From positions 1 to 64,000 of the forward strand of contig VGCZ01000025.1 of assembly GCA_016869975.1 (NCBI GenBank): 64,000 nt of DNA, in the 5' to 3' direction. This stretch comes from Alphaproteobacteria bacterium (GTDB lineage: Bacteria > Pseudomonadota > Alphaproteobacteria > Reyranellales > Reyranellaceae). Positions 30,061-39,484 of this stretch are shown in pieces (position 1 is the stretch's first letter; the number at the start of each line of letters is the position of its first letter). The position numbers and the translations under genes are program-made. The notes under the pieces are model-generated. The model searched no databases, was not told the DNA's origin, and was given only the letters and a program-made list of their open reading frames with translations.

Positions 30061-31295
30061 TCGCTCCGGCCGACCCCGGCCCCACCCTGGCCATCATCGT
30101 CAAAGGCTATCCGCGGCTGTCGGAAACCTTCATCGCGCAGGAGATAGCGGCCTTCGAGGATCGCGGTCTGGCGTTGATGATCGTCTCGCTGCGCCATCCC
30201 ACCGAGAGCAAGACGCATCCGGTGCACCAGCGCATCCGCGCGCCGGTCCTGTACCTGCCGGAGTATCTCCATCAGGAGCCGTTGCGCGTGCTGAAGGCGT
30301 GGTGGGCGGTGCGCCGCCGGCCGGGCTATCGCGCCGCGTTCCGTCAGTGGTTGGCGGATTGGCGCCGCGACCCGACGCCCAATCGCGGCCGCCGCTGGGG
30401 CCAGGCATTGGTGCTGGCGCATGAGCTGGCGGCGAGCGTGAAGGCGCTGCACGTGCACTTCCTGCACACGCCGGCTTCGGTGACGCGCTACACCGCGATG
30501 ATCCGCGACCTGCCGTGGAGCGGCTCGGCGCACGCCAAGGACGTCTGGACCACGCCGGCCTGGGAACTGCGCGAGAAGCTGGCGCATTGCCGCTGGATGG
30601 TGACCTGCACCGATGTCGGCTGCCGTCATCTCGCCGCACACGCGCCGGCCAACCGCGTCGAGTTGGTCTATCACGGCCTCGATCTGGCGCATCTGCCCGA
30701 TACCCCGCCGCCGCATCCGCCGCGCGATGGTTCGGCCGCCGACAAGAGCGTGACCATCCTGTCGGTCGGCCGACGTGTCGAGAAGAAGGGGATCGACGAC
30801 GTGCTGTCGGCGCTGGCGCTGTTGCCGCGCGAGCTGCACTGGGAGTTCAACCATATTGGCGGCGGCGGGTTGGGCGACGCGCTGAAGGCGCAGGCGCGCC
30901 GGCTGGGCATCGCCGAGCGCTGCGTCTGGCACGGCGCGCAGGCGCAGCAATTCGTGTTCGACGCCTATGCCGACGCCGATCTGTTCGTGCTCGCCAGCCG
31001 CATCGCCGGCGACGGCGATCGCGACGGCCTGCCCAACGTGCTGATGGAGGCGCAGAGCCAGTTGTTGGCCTGCGTCTCGACCAAGGTCTCGGCGATCCCC
31101 GAGCTGATCGAGGACGGCGAGAGCGGCCTGCTGGTGCCGCCGTCGGATCCGCCGGCTCTGGCCAAGGCGATCGAGCGGCTGATCCGCGATCCCGCGCTGC
31201 GCGCGCGACTGGGCCAACGCGGTCACGACATCGTGCGCCAGCGCTTCTCCTTCGAGGCCGGCATCGAGCGGCTGCTCGCCCGCCTGCCGCGATAG
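30057..31295 (+). CDS. GT4-family glycosyltransferase (WcaL-like)
   Basis: A 412-residue retaining glycosyltransferase starting at GTG 30057, overlapping the previous stop. N-terminal acceptor side LAIIVKGYPRLSETFIAQEI is as in colanic-acid-type transferases. The C-terminal donor side has ILSVGRRVEKKGIDDVLSAL, an E-x7-E-like region (RDGLPNVLMEAQSQLLACV) and ELIEDGESGLLVPPSDP. A cytoplasmic membrane-associated enzyme is expected. It is part of the four-glycosyltransferase cluster; the sugar is unknown. Confidence 0.88.
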   Translation: MIAPADPGPTLAIIVKGYPRLSETFIAQEIAAFEDRGLALMIVSLRHPTESKTHPVHQRIRAPVLYLPEYLHQEPLRVLKAWWAVRRRPGYRAAFRQWLADWRRDPTPNRGRRWGQALVLAHELAASVKALHVHFLHTPASVTRYTAMIRDLPWSGSAHAKDVWTTPAWELREKLAHCRWMVTCTDVGCRHLAAHAPANRVELVYHGLDLAHLPDTPPPHPPRDGSAADKSVTILSVGRRVEKKGIDDVLSALALLPRELHWEFNHIGGGGLGDALKAQARRLGIAERCVWHGAQAQQFVFDAYADADLFVLASRIAGDGDRDGLPNVLMEAQSQLLACVSTKVSAIPELIEDGESGLLVPPSDPPALAKAIERLIRDPALRARLGQRGHDIVRQRFSFEAGIERLLARLPR

Positions 31296-31300
31296 ATGCT

Positions 31301-32416
31301 ATGTCCCGCCGCATGCGGATCGCGTTCCACACGCCGCTGAAGCCGATGGACCATCCGACGCCCTCCGGCGACCGCTCGATGGCGCGAGCGCTGGCCGGCA
31401 TCCTGAGCCGACTGGGTCACGAGGTGATCGCCATCGATCGCCACGATCCCGCGCGTCGCGGTCTGGTCGAACCGGATCGGCTGCCCGAGGAGCGTGCGCG
31501 CCAACGCGCGCGCCTGGCCGAGCTGATCGCCCTGCGCCCCGATCTCTGGTTCACCTATCACCTCTGGTACAAGCGGCCGGACTGGCTCGGCCCTGAGGTT
31601 GGCGCCGCGCTGAAGATTCCCTACGTCGTCGCCGAAGCGTCCTACGCGCCCAAGCGCGCCGGCGGGCCGTGGGATCTCGGCCATCGTGCCGTCGGCGAGG
31701 CGATCCGCGCCGCCGATCTCGTGATCACGCTCAATCCCGACGACGCACCGATGATCGCGCCGCTGTTGCGCACGCCCGAGGCGGCGGTGACGATCGCGCC
31801 GTTTCTCGACGCCGCGCCCTTCCGCGCCGCGCGCCGCGCGCCCGGCGCCGGCACGCCGATGCTGCTGGCCGTCGGCATGATGCGGCCGGGCGACAAGCTG
31901 GCGTCGTACCGTCTCCTTGCCGACGCGCTCCTGCGTGTGCGCGATCTCGACTGGCGGCTGACGATCGTCGGCGACGGCGAGGTGCGCGCCGAGGTCGAAG
32001 CCGCCTTCGCGCCGCTGGCGGATCGCGTCCTCTATCGCGGCGCGGTCGACGGCGCGGCATTGCCGGCGATCTATGGCGCGGCCGATCTGTTGGTGTGGCC
32101 GGCAATCAACGAGGCCTATGGCATCGCACCGCTTGAGGCGCAGGCGGCGGGACTGCCGGTCGTCGCCGGCCGCACGCGCGGCGTGCCCGCCGTGGTCGGC
32201 GATGGCGAATCCGGGTTGCTGCCGGCATTGGGTGACGCGCAGGCTTTCGCCGACGCCGTGCGTATGCTGCTCGTCGATCCTGTGCGTCGCGCGACGCTCG
32301 CCGCCGGCGCCCGCGCGCGTGTCGATCGCGAACATGACCTGCCGGTGGCCGAGGCGCGCATCGGCGCGGCGCTGACGGCCATGCTGGCGCGCCGCGCGGC
32401 CGAGCTCGCCGCATGA
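31301..32416 (+). CDS. GT4/GT1-family glycosyltransferase
   Basis: A 371-residue GT-B glycosyltransferase. It begins MSRRMRIAFHTPLKPMDHPT, with the acceptor-side glycine region SGDRSMARALAGIL and a donor side LLAVGMMRPGDKLASYRLLA, YGAADLLVWPAINEAYGIAP and LEAQAAGLPVVAGRTRGVPA with the E-x7-E pattern. The ATG at 31301 is five bases after the previous stop, and the end overlaps the phosphatase gene by 4 bp. Confidence 0.87.
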   Translation: MSRRMRIAFHTPLKPMDHPTPSGDRSMARALAGILSRLGHEVIAIDRHDPARRGLVEPDRLPEERARQRARLAELIALRPDLWFTYHLWYKRPDWLGPEVGAALKIPYVVAEASYAPKRAGGPWDLGHRAVGEAIRAADLVITLNPDDAPMIAPLLRTPEAAVTIAPFLDAAPFRAARRAPGAGTPMLLAVGMMRPGDKLASYRLLADALLRVRDLDWRLTIVGDGEVRAEVEAAFAPLADRVLYRGAVDGAALPAIYGAADLLVWPAINEAYGIAPLEAQAAGLPVVAGRTRGVPAVVGDGESGLLPALGDAQAFADAVRMLLVDPVRRATLAAGARARVDREHDLPVAEARIGAALTAMLARRAAELAA

Positions 32417-32991
32417 GCGTGCGCATCGCCTTCCTTCGGCACGGGCCGACGGCGTGGAACGACGAGGGCCGGTTGCAGGGCATGACCGACGTCCCACTGT
32501 CGCCGCGCGGTCGCGCGCTGGCGGCGACGTGGCGCGTTCCGTTCCAGGGCTGGCGCTGGGCCTGCAGCCCGCTGACGCGCGCGCGCGAGACGGCGGCGCT
32601 GATCGGCGCACCCGAGTCGCTCGTGGTTGAGCCGGCGCTGCGCGAGATGGCCTACGGCGAATGGGAGGGCCGCACCGTGGCCGACCTGCGCGCGCGCGAA
32701 CCTCAGGGCATGCGTGACGCCGAGACGCGCGGCCTGGATATGGCGCCGCCCGGCGGCGAGTCGCCGCGCCAGGTGATGGATCGCTTGCGGCCGTGGATCG
32801 CGGCGCGGCGCGAGAACACCGTCGCCGTCTCGCATAAGGGCGTGATCCGCGTCGTGCTGGCGATGGCGACGGGCTGGGACATGAAGAGCCGCCAGCCGGT
32901 GAAGCTCGACTGGAGCCGTTTGCACGTGTTCGCCGTGTCCGATGATGGCACGCTCGCCGTCGACACACTCAACACGGAGATGGCGGCGTGA
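32413..32991 (+). CDS. Histidine phosphatase family protein
   Basis: A 192-residue phosphoglycerate-mutase-like phosphatase. The catalytic RHG motif is in VRIAFLRHGPTAWNDEGRLQ (His at ~residue 10), with the second Arg in SPLTRARETAALIG, the Glu in LREMAYGEWEGRT and the second His in NTVAVSHKGVIRVV. It is cytoplasmic (no signal peptide). Sitting between glycosyltransferase genes and overlapping both (ATGA and GTGA), it probably removes phosphate from a sugar-phosphate or nucleotide-sugar intermediate. Confidence 0.9.
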   Translation: MSVRIAFLRHGPTAWNDEGRLQGMTDVPLSPRGRALAATWRVPFQGWRWACSPLTRARETAALIGAPESLVVEPALREMAYGEWEGRTVADLRAREPQGMRDAETRGLDMAPPGGESPRQVMDRLRPWIAARRENTVAVSHKGVIRVVLAMATGWDMKSRQPVKLDWSRLHVFAVSDDGTLAVDTLNTEMAA

Positions 32992-34151
32992 GCGCGCGGC
33001 TGATGTTCCATGTTCAGCACCTGCTGGGCATCGGCCATTTGCGCCGTGCCGCGACCTTGTCGCGCCATTTCGCCGCCGCCGGCCATGACACCGTGCTGAC
33101 CTCGGGCGGCATGCCGGTGCCGGGCCTCGATATCGGCGGCGCCAGGCTGGTGCAGCTGCCGCCGGTGCGCGCCACCGACAAGCTGTTCAAGGTGCTGGCC
33201 GACGACAGCGGCGCGGTAATCGACGAGGCCTTCAAGGCGCGGCGCGCCGAGATGCTGGTCGACACGCTGCGTCGGCATCGGCCGGATATCCTGTTCATCG
33301 AGCTGTTTCCCTTCGGTCGCCGCCAGCTGCGCTTCGAGCTGCTGCCGCTGGTCGAGGCGGCCAGGGCGCTCTCGCCGCGGCCGCGTATCGTCTCCTCGGT
33401 GCGCGACATCCTGGTTCAGTCGCCCAAACCCGAGCGCGTCACCGAGATGGTCGACCTGTTCGAGCGCTACTTCGACGCCGTGCTGGTGCACGGCGATCCG
33501 GCCTTCATCCCCTTCTCGCGCACCTTTCCCCAACACGCGCGGCTGGCCGCGCGTACGCATCACACCGGCTACGTGATCGATGGCCTGCCCAAGCCGGGTC
33601 ATGCCTCCACAGTCGGACGTGGCGAGGTGATCGTCTCGGCTGGCGGCGGCGCAGTCGGCGCGCCGCTGATGGCGGCGGCGCTCGACGCGCGATCGCTGAC
33701 CACGGTGCGCGACGCGCCGTGGCGATTCCTCTGCGGTTACGGCATGCCCGAGGACGACTTCGACGCCTTGCGCGCGCAAGCGGCGCGTCTCGATCGCGCG
33801 GGCATCGTCGTCGAACGCGCGCGCGCCGATTTCACCACCATGCTCGCGAACTGCGCACTGTCGATCTCGCAGGGCGGCTACAACACCGTCATCGAGACCT
33901 TATCGGTCGCCGATCGCGCGGTGATCGCGCCCTATGCCGGCGGGCTGGAAACGGAACAGGCTTTTCGCGCCGAGCTGCTGGCCGAGCGTGGCGTGTTCCA
34001 GGTGGTGGCCGAGGACGCGATGTCGGCCGCGAGCCTGGCCCAGGCGGTCGATCGCGCGCTCGCCGGGCCCTCTATCCGAGCCTTTCCGCGCATCGACGCC
34101 GACGGCGTCGCCAAGACGCTCAGCCTGGTCGAGCGATGGTTGCGCGCATGA
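32988..34151 (+). CDS. MurG-like glycosyltransferase (second copy)
   Basis: A 387-residue paralogue of the transferase at 28789. It shares MFHVQHLLGIGHLRRAATLS (the G-x-G-H-x-x-R loop), ISQGGYNTVIETLSVADRAV and the AGGLETEQAFRAELL region. The start is GTG 32988, overlapping the phosphatase stop (GTGA); the end overlaps the deacetylase start (ATGA). Two such paralogues in one operon suggest two related sugar transfers in the same glycan. Confidence 0.85.
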   Translation: MSARLMFHVQHLLGIGHLRRAATLSRHFAAAGHDTVLTSGGMPVPGLDIGGARLVQLPPVRATDKLFKVLADDSGAVIDEAFKARRAEMLVDTLRRHRPDILFIELFPFGRRQLRFELLPLVEAARALSPRPRIVSSVRDILVQSPKPERVTEMVDLFERYFDAVLVHGDPAFIPFSRTFPQHARLAARTHHTGYVIDGLPKPGHASTVGRGEVIVSAGGGAVGAPLMAAALDARSLTTVRDAPWRFLCGYGMPEDDFDALRAQAARLDRAGIVVERARADFTTMLANCALSISQGGYNTVIETLSVADRAVIAPYAGGLETEQAFRAELLAERGVFQVVAEDAMSAASLAQAVDRALAGPSIRAFPRIDADGVAKTLSLVERWLRA

Positions 34152-34921
34152 GCGACTGGCGGGCGCTCGACGAGGAGCTGGCGCGCTGGGCCGATCTCGG
34201 CCACGTCGCCACGCTGTGGTGGCGCGACGACGACGCGATCGACGCCACGCCGGCGCTCGATCGTCTGCTGGCGCTGCGCGCGCGCTACGACATCGGGCTG
34301 GGGCTCGCGGTCATTCCCGAGAGGGCGAGCGGCGCGCTGGCGGCGCGCCTCGCCGAGGACACCGGGACCGTCGCGCTGCAGCACGGCTACGCCCACCAGA
34401 ACCACGCCGCCGGCGGCGGGAAGAAAATGGAGCTGGGTCCGCACCGGCCGGCGATGCTCGTGCTGGGCGAGCTGGGGACGGGCTGGATGGCGCTGGAGCG
34501 GCTATTCGGCGCGCGCGCGTTGCCGGTGATGGTGCCGCCGTGGAATCGCATCGCGCCGGCTCTGGTGCCGACCTTGCCGGAGATCGGCCTGCGCGGCCTG
34601 TCGACCTATGGCCCGCGCCTGCGCGTCGAGCCGGTTCGCGGCCTGCGCCAGGTCAACACCCACCTCGATCCGGTCGATTGGCATGGCGGCCGCGGCTTCG
34701 TCGGCGAGGCGGCGGCGCTCGCCAGCCTGACTCGATCCCTTGCCATCCGCCGGCAGTCCGGGGTTGAGTCGGTTGTCGGTGGAGAGCCGACGGGTCTGTT
34801 AACGCATCATCTCGTGCAGGATGAGGTCGTTTGGGGGTTCGTGGACCGGCTGATTGGTCGATTGCGCGCTCACTCCGGGGTCCGCATACTCACGCCGCGA
34901 GAGGTCTTTGGGCTGTCATGA
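34148..34921 (+). CDS. Polysaccharide deacetylase-like protein
   Basis: A 257-residue protein of the NodB-like carbohydrate esterase type. The first motif appears as TLWWRDDDAIDATPALDRLL (metal Asp pair), the His motif as VALQHGYAHQNHAAGGG, and a third as PVMVPPWNRIAPAL. No signal peptide is present, so it probably acts in the cytoplasm on a lipid-linked or nucleotide sugar, unlike typical exported deacetylases. It overlaps both neighbours by ATGA. The substrate is unknown, perhaps an N-acetylated sugar added by the cluster transferases. Confidence 0.78.
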   Translation: MSDWRALDEELARWADLGHVATLWWRDDDAIDATPALDRLLALRARYDIGLGLAVIPERASGALAARLAEDTGTVALQHGYAHQNHAAGGGKKMELGPHRPAMLVLGELGTGWMALERLFGARALPVMVPPWNRIAPALVPTLPEIGLRGLSTYGPRLRVEPVRGLRQVNTHLDPVDWHGGRGFVGEAAALASLTRSLAIRRQSGVESVVGGEPTGLLTHHLVQDEVVWGFVDRLIGRLRAHSGVRILTPREVFGLS

Positions 34922-35436
34922 CAGGGCGTTATCGCTATAGGACGAAGGACCTGTTCGGCGACTACGCGCGGGCTGTGGCGGGTGCGCTGATCTGCTTGGC
35001 ACCCGTGGTGTTCGTCGGTAGCAACGGCGTGACCCTGGGGCTGGCGGCGGTCGGCTTGCTGTTCGTCGCCTTCGGCCTGCGCACGGCGTTGCGGCAGGTG
35101 ACGGAGATCGTCGTCGACGAGCAGGGCATCGCCGCGATGGGCCCCCTGTCGCGGCGCCTCGAATGGAAGGCGGTACAGCGCGTGAAGCTCTCCTACTACG
35201 CCACGCGCCGCGACCGTCAGGGTGGCTGGATGCACATGACGCTCGGCGGCCAGGGCGGCACCATCCGCCTCGATTCGGCGCTTGAAGGCTTCGACGATAT
35301 CGCGCGCCGCGCCGGTCGGGCGGCGACGGAAAACCGCGCCGAGCTGAACGAGACCACCCGGGCGAATTTCGCCGCGCTGGACATCGTCCTGCCCGACGCC
35401 CCCGCCCCCGCCTCCGCGACGGATCGCGCGACATGA
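34918..35436 (+). CDS. Membrane protein with PH-like domain, unknown function
   Basis: A 172-residue protein with two closely spaced membrane helices at ~18-55 (AVAGALICLAPVVFVGSNGV and LGLAAVGLLFVAFGL) followed by a beta-rich, PH-like cytoplasmic region (TEIVVDEQGIAAMGPLSRRL, then EWKAVQRVKLSYYATRRD). This is the layout of small bacterial PH-type membrane proteins. It overlaps the deacetylase gene before it and the ABC ATPase gene after it, so it physically links the glycan genes to the transporter genes in one message. Confidence 0.65.
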   Translation: MTGRYRYRTKDLFGDYARAVAGALICLAPVVFVGSNGVTLGLAAVGLLFVAFGLRTALRQVTEIVVDEQGIAAMGPLSRRLEWKAVQRVKLSYYATRRDRQGGWMHMTLGGQGGTIRLDSALEGFDDIARRAGRAATENRAELNETTRANFAALDIVLPDAPAPASATDRAT

Positions 35437-37448
35437 CCGACCTCCTGCGGGTGCGCGACCTGAAGATCGATTTCCGCGTGCATGACGGCACCTTGCGCGC
35501 GGTCGACGGCGTGTCGTTCTCGGTCAAGCCGGGCGGCACCGTGGCCCTCGTCGGCGAATCCGGCTCGGGCAAGTCTGTATGCTCCCAGGCGATCATGGGC
35601 CTGCTGCCCAAGGTCGCGACCATCGCCGGCGGCTCGATCGAGTTCATCGACCCGGCCGTGCTCGACGCCAAGCCGATCGATATCGCGCGGCTCGACCGCA
35701 ATGGCGGCGAGATGCGCGCCATCCGCGGCGGCCGTATCTCGATCATCTTCCAGGAGCCGATGACCTCGCTCTCGGCCCTGCACACCGTGGGCGACCAGAT
35801 CGGCGAGGCCGTGAAGCTCCATGGCGGGCAGCTCTCCGAGCTCGACACCCTGGGCGCCCAGATCGGCGAGGTCGCCGAGAAGGTGCAGGCACGCGCGGGC
35901 CACAAGATGAGCACCAAGGAGGCGCTCGAGCTCACCCGCGAGATGCTCGAGCTGGTCGGCTTTCCCGATCCCAAGCGCGCCCTGCGCACCTATCCCTTCG
36001 AGCTCTCGGGCGGCTTGCGCCAGCGCGCCATGATCGCCATGGCCCTGGTCTGCCGCCCGGCGCTGCTGATCGCCGACGAGCCGACCACGGCGCTCGACGT
36101 CACCATCCAGGCGCAGATCCTCAAGCTGATGAAGGATCTGCAGGAACGGCTGGGCATGGCCATGCTGATGATCACCCACGACCTCGGGGTGGTCGCCAAC
36201 ATGGCCGACGAGGTCGTGGTGATGTATCGCGGCAAGGTGGTCGAAAGCGGCGCCAGCGAGGACATCTTCCGCCACGCCGAGCATCCCTACCTGAAGGCGC
36301 TGCTGCATGCCGTGCCGCGCTTCGGCATGGCCGACGACGAGCGGCTGGTGCCGATCCGCGAGATCCAGAGCACGACCGGCCATCTGCTGGCCGAGAAGGC
36401 GCCGGTCGAGACGACCAGCGACTTCGATCCGAACGCGCCGATCCTCTCGGTGCGCCATATCCACAAGACCTACACCATCCGCAAGGCCGAGGGCTTCGTC
36501 GATTCGATGCTGGGCCGCGGGCCGGCGCGCACCGTGCGCGCGGTCAACGACGTGAGCTTCGACGTGCGACGCGGCGAATGCCTGGGCCTCGTCGGCGAGA
36601 GCGGCTGCGGCCAGACCACGCTCAGCAAGATCCTGATGCGCGCCATCAGCGCCGACCCCGTCGTCGCCGACAAGGGCGGCGGCATCGTCTTCGACGACCA
36701 CGGCCGCAAGGTCGACGTCATGGCGCTGGGCGGCGACGATCTGGTGAAGTTCCGCCGCAAGCTGCAGTTCATCTTCCAGGACCCGTTCGGCTCGCTCAAT
36801 CCGCGCATGACGGTGTTCGACATCATCAGCGAGCCTCTGGTGATCCATCAGGTCGGCGACGCCGAGCATCGCCGCGAAATGGTCGGCGAGTTGATGGAGC
36901 TGGTCGGCCTCGACCGCCGCCATCTCAACCGCTATCCGCATTCCTTCTCCGGCGGCCAGCGCCAGCGCATCGGCATCGCGCGCTCGCTGGCGCTCAGGCC
37001 CGATATGGTGATCTGCGACGAGCCGGTCTCGGCGCTCGACGTGTCGATCCAGGCGCAGATCCTGAACCTGCTGAAGGACCTTCAGGAGAGGCTGGGCCTG
37101 ACCTACATGTTCATCAGCCACAACCTCGCGGTGGTCGACTACATCGCCGACCGCATCGCCGTGATGTGCGCGGGACGGCTGGTCGAGCTGGCGCCGGGCG
37201 GCGAGTTGTTCCGCAATCCCGTGCATCCTTACACCAAGGCGCTGCTGGCGGCGGTGCCCGAGCCGGATCCGTCCAAGCGTCTCGATCTCGGCGCGCTGAT
37301 GGAGGGCAAGGCCTCGATCCCGTCGGAATGGCCGGCGCCCTTCACCGAGAACGAGGCGGCGCCGCCGGATTGGCTCGACCTCGGCGACGGCCATTTCGTC
37401 CGGGCCGGCGCCGCGCTGCTCGGGCGTCCCTCGGAGAGGGCTGCATGA
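35433..37448 (+). CDS. Dipeptide/oligopeptide-type ABC transporter, fused double ATPase (DppD-DppF type)
   Basis: A 671-residue cytoplasmic protein with two ATPase domains in one chain, as in GsiA. Domain 1 has Walker A GESGSGKS (41-48), signature [16 protein letters not shown] and Walker [15 protein letters not shown]. Domain 2 has signature [16 protein letters not shown] and Walker [15 protein letters not shown], but its Walker A reads GESGCGQTT: Lys is replaced by Gln at residue 394 (codon CAG, 36612-36614). Domain 2 may therefore bind but not hydrolyse ATP well. Both domains end in the oligopeptide-type C-terminal region ([24 protein letters not shown]). It overlaps the genes on both sides by ATGA. 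Confidence 0.93.
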   Translation: MTDLLRVRDLKIDFRVHDGTLRAVDGVSFSVKPGGTVALVGESGSGKSVCSQAIMGLLPKVATIAGGSIEFIDPAVLDAKPIDIARLDRNGGEMRAIRGGRISIIFQEPMTSLSALHTVGDQIGEAVKLHGGQLSELDTLGAQIGEVAEKVQARAGHKMSTKEALELTREMLELVGFPDPKRALRTYPFELSGGLRQRAMIAMALVCRPALLIADEPTTALDVTIQAQILKLMKDLQERLGMAMLMITHDLGVVANMADEVVVMYRGKVVESGASEDIFRHAEHPYLKALLHAVPRFGMADDERLVPIREIQSTTGHLLAEKAPVETTSDFDPNAPILSVRHIHKTYTIRKAEGFVDSMLGRGPARTVRAVNDVSFDVRRGECLGLVGESGCGQTTLSKILMRAISADPVVADKGGGIVFDDHGRKVDVMALGGDDLVKFRRKLQFIFQDPFGSLNPRMTVFDIISEPLVIHQVGDAEHRREMVGELMELVGLDRRHLNRYPHSFSGGQRQRIGIARSLALRPDMVICDEPVSALDVSIQAQILNLLKDLQERLGLTYMFISHNLAVVDYIADRIAVMCAGRLVELAPGGELFRNPVHPYTKALLAAVPEPDPSKRLDLGALMEGKASIPSEWPAPFTENEAAPPDWLDLGDGHFVRAGAALLGRPSERAA

Positions 37449-39484
37449 TGAACACCTCCGTCATCCCGAGCGTAGCGAAGGATCCAGCGGTATCGCGGTC
37501 ACACCGAAGCGTTGTGTCGGGACGCGCCACCGCGAGGTCCTTCGCTGCGCTCAGGACGACAGCGCTGGCTGTGCTCGCAGCGTGCGTCGTGTGGGCCGAT
37601 ACCGCCGCCGCGCAGCCGGCGCTGAAGGAAACCGCGCTGTTCGCCGACAAGGTGAAGGCCGGGCAGATGCCGCCGGTCGAGCAACGCGTGCCGAGCGCGC
37701 CGCTTGTCGTGACCGAGTTCGCCGGCAAGGACGGCCCCGGCAAGCAGGGCGGCGAGATCACCATGCTGATGGCCACGCCGCGCGACGTGCGGATGATGGT
37801 GGTCTACGGCTACAGCCGGCTGGTGGGCTTCAACCACAAGTTCGAGCTCAAGCCCGACCTCCTCGAGAGCGTCGACGTCCAGGAAGGGCGCATCTTCACC
37901 CTGAAGCTGCGGCCGGGCCACAAATGGTCCGATGGCCATCCGTTCACGACAGAGGACTTCCGCTACTACTGGGAGGACGTCGCCAACAATCCCGAACTGT
38001 CGCCGGTCGGCCCGTCGATCGAGATGATGGTCGACGGCAAGCCACCACAGATCGATATCATCGACGCCACGACCATCCGGTACACCTGGCATCGCCCCAA
38101 TCCCGGCTTCCTCGAGTCGTTGGCGCGGCCGGCGCCGCTGTTCATCTTCCGGCCGGCGCATTACCTCAAGAAGTACCACAAGAAATACGCCGATCCGGCG
38201 TTCCTCGAGAAGACGCTCAAGGAGGCCGGCCCACGCGGCTGGGCGCCGCTGCACAATCGCCTCGACGACATGTACCGCAACGAGAACCCCGATCTGCCGA
38301 CGCTCGAGTCCTTCGTGATGAAGACGCGGCCGCCGTCGCAGCGCTTCGTCTTCGAGCGAAACCCGTACTTTCACCGCGTCGACGGCCAGGGCACGCAGCT
38401 GCCCTATATCGACCGCATCGTCATGAACATCGCCAGTGCCCAGCTGATCTCGCTCAAGGCCGGTTCCGGCGAGAGCGACCTGCAGGCGCGCTATCTCAAG
38501 TTCGCGGACTACACCTTCCTGCGCAAAGGCGCCAAGCAGTTCGGCTTCGAGGTGAAGTTGTGGGAAACGGCGCTGGGCAGCAACATCGCCATCTTCCCCA
38601 GCCTCACGGTCAAGGACCCGATGTATCGCGCGCTGTTCCGCGAGCCCAATTTCCGCCGCGCGTTGTCGATGGCGATCGATCGCGACGAGATCAACGAGCT
38701 GCTCTATATCGGCCTGGCGCAGCCCTCGCAGAACACGGTGCGCCCGCAATCGCCGCTCTATCGGCCGGAGTATGCGACCAGGTGGGCCAAGTTCGACATC
38801 AAGGAAGCCAACCGGCTGCTCGACAAGCTTGAGCTCAAGCTACCCGACGGCAAGACGGGCAATATCCGCAGGCGCGACGAGAAAGGCGTCCGCATCATGC
38901 CCGACGGCCGGCCGCTGCATATCCTCCTGGAGATGGACGGGCAGGTCAGCGAGGAGGCCGACGTGCTGCAGCTGGTCGCCGACACCTGGAAGCGGGTCGG
39001 CATCAAGCTGCATGTACGCGCGCGCGACCGCCAGGACCTGCGCGCCCGGCTCTATAGCGGCGAGACGCAGATGACGATCGACAACGGATTCGAAAACGGC
39101 GTCGCCAGCGCGACGTCCAACCCGGCCGAGTTCGCCTGCTTGACCCAGCCCACGAGGTGGTGCTCGGCCTGGGGTCAGTACCGCGACACCTACGGCAAGT
39201 CGGGCGAGCCGATCGACCTGGCGACGGTTCGGCGCATGAACGAGCTGGCCGGCAAGTGGGAGCTCACTACCGATCCCAAGGAGCAGGAGATGATCTGGCG
39301 CGAGCTGCTGCAGCTGCACGCCGACTTCGTGTTCACGATCGGCATCGTGACCGGCGTGCAGCAGCCGGTGGTGACGAGCCCGCGCCTGCGCAACGTGCCC
39401 GACAAGGGCATCTACAACTGGATTCCCGGCGCGCATTTCGGCATCTACCGGATCGACTCCTTCTGGCTGGACGGCGCGCGATGA
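37445..39484 (+). CDS. Peptide-type ABC transporter substrate-binding protein (family 5) with a repeat-derived leader
   Basis: A 679-residue extracytoplasmic solute-binding protein. The family-5 pattern is clear: FTLKLRPGHKWSDGHPFTTE, the FRYYWEDV helix, and FRRALSMAIDRDEINELLYI. Residues ~5-39 are encoded by a palindromic repeat (37459-37560), so the leader reads [20 protein letters not shown] before the hydrophobic core LRTTALAVLAACVVW. Cleavage could be by signal peptidase I after TAAA, or by signal peptidase II at Cys47 (LAAC). It overlaps the ATPase gene by ATGA and is followed by a small membrane-protein gene. The ligand may be a peptide or glycopeptide. Confidence 0.93.
   Translation: MMNTSVIPSVAKDPAVSRSHRSVVSGRATARSFAALRTTALAVLAACVVWADTAAAQPALKETALFADKVKAGQMPPVEQRVPSAPLVVTEFAGKDGPGKQGGEITMLMATPRDVRMMVVYGYSRLVGFNHKFELKPDLLESVDVQEGRIFTLKLRPGHKWSDGHPFTTEDFRYYWEDVANNPELSPVGPSIEMMVDGKPPQIDIIDATTIRYTWHRPNPGFLESLARPAPLFIFRPAHYLKKYHKKYADPAFLEKTLKEAGPRGWAPLHNRLDDMYRNENPDLPTLESFVMKTRPPSQRFVFERNPYFHRVDGQGTQLPYIDRIVMNIASAQLISLKAGSGESDLQARYLKFADYTFLRKGAKQFGFEVKLWETALGSNIAIFPSLTVKDPMYRALFREPNFRRALSMAIDRDEINELLYIGLAQPSQNTVRPQSPLYRPEYATRWAKFDIKEANRLLDKLELKLPDGKTGNIRRRDEKGVRIMPDGRPLHILLEMDGQVSEEADVLQLVADTWKRVGIKLHVRARDRQDLRARLYSGETQMTIDNGFENGVASATSNPAEFACLTQPTRWCSAWGQYRDTYGKSGEPIDLATVRRMNELAGKWELTTDPKEQEMIWRELLQLHADFVFTIGIVTGVQQPVVTSPRLRNVPDKGIYNWIPGAHFGIYRIDSFWLDGAR
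37459..37560. repeat. Dispersed palindromic element, copy C, inside a coding region
   Basis: Left arm GTCATCCCGAGCGTAGCGAA at 37459 and right arm (37534-37560), whose reverse complement begins GTCGTCCTGAGCGCAGCGAA. At 102 bp it is 34 codons long and keeps the reading frame of the binding-protein gene, contributing VIPSVAKDP and ARSFAALRTT to the leader. Copies A and B are intergenic. Confidence 0.88.

Noticed and set aside
35579-37444. Long in-frame N-terminal extension of the binding-protein gene through the ATPase gene
   Set aside because: The reading frame is open by chance; the extension is low-complexity and overlaps the ATPase gene completely. The ATG at 37445 forms a standard ATGA overlap and gives a leader peptide.
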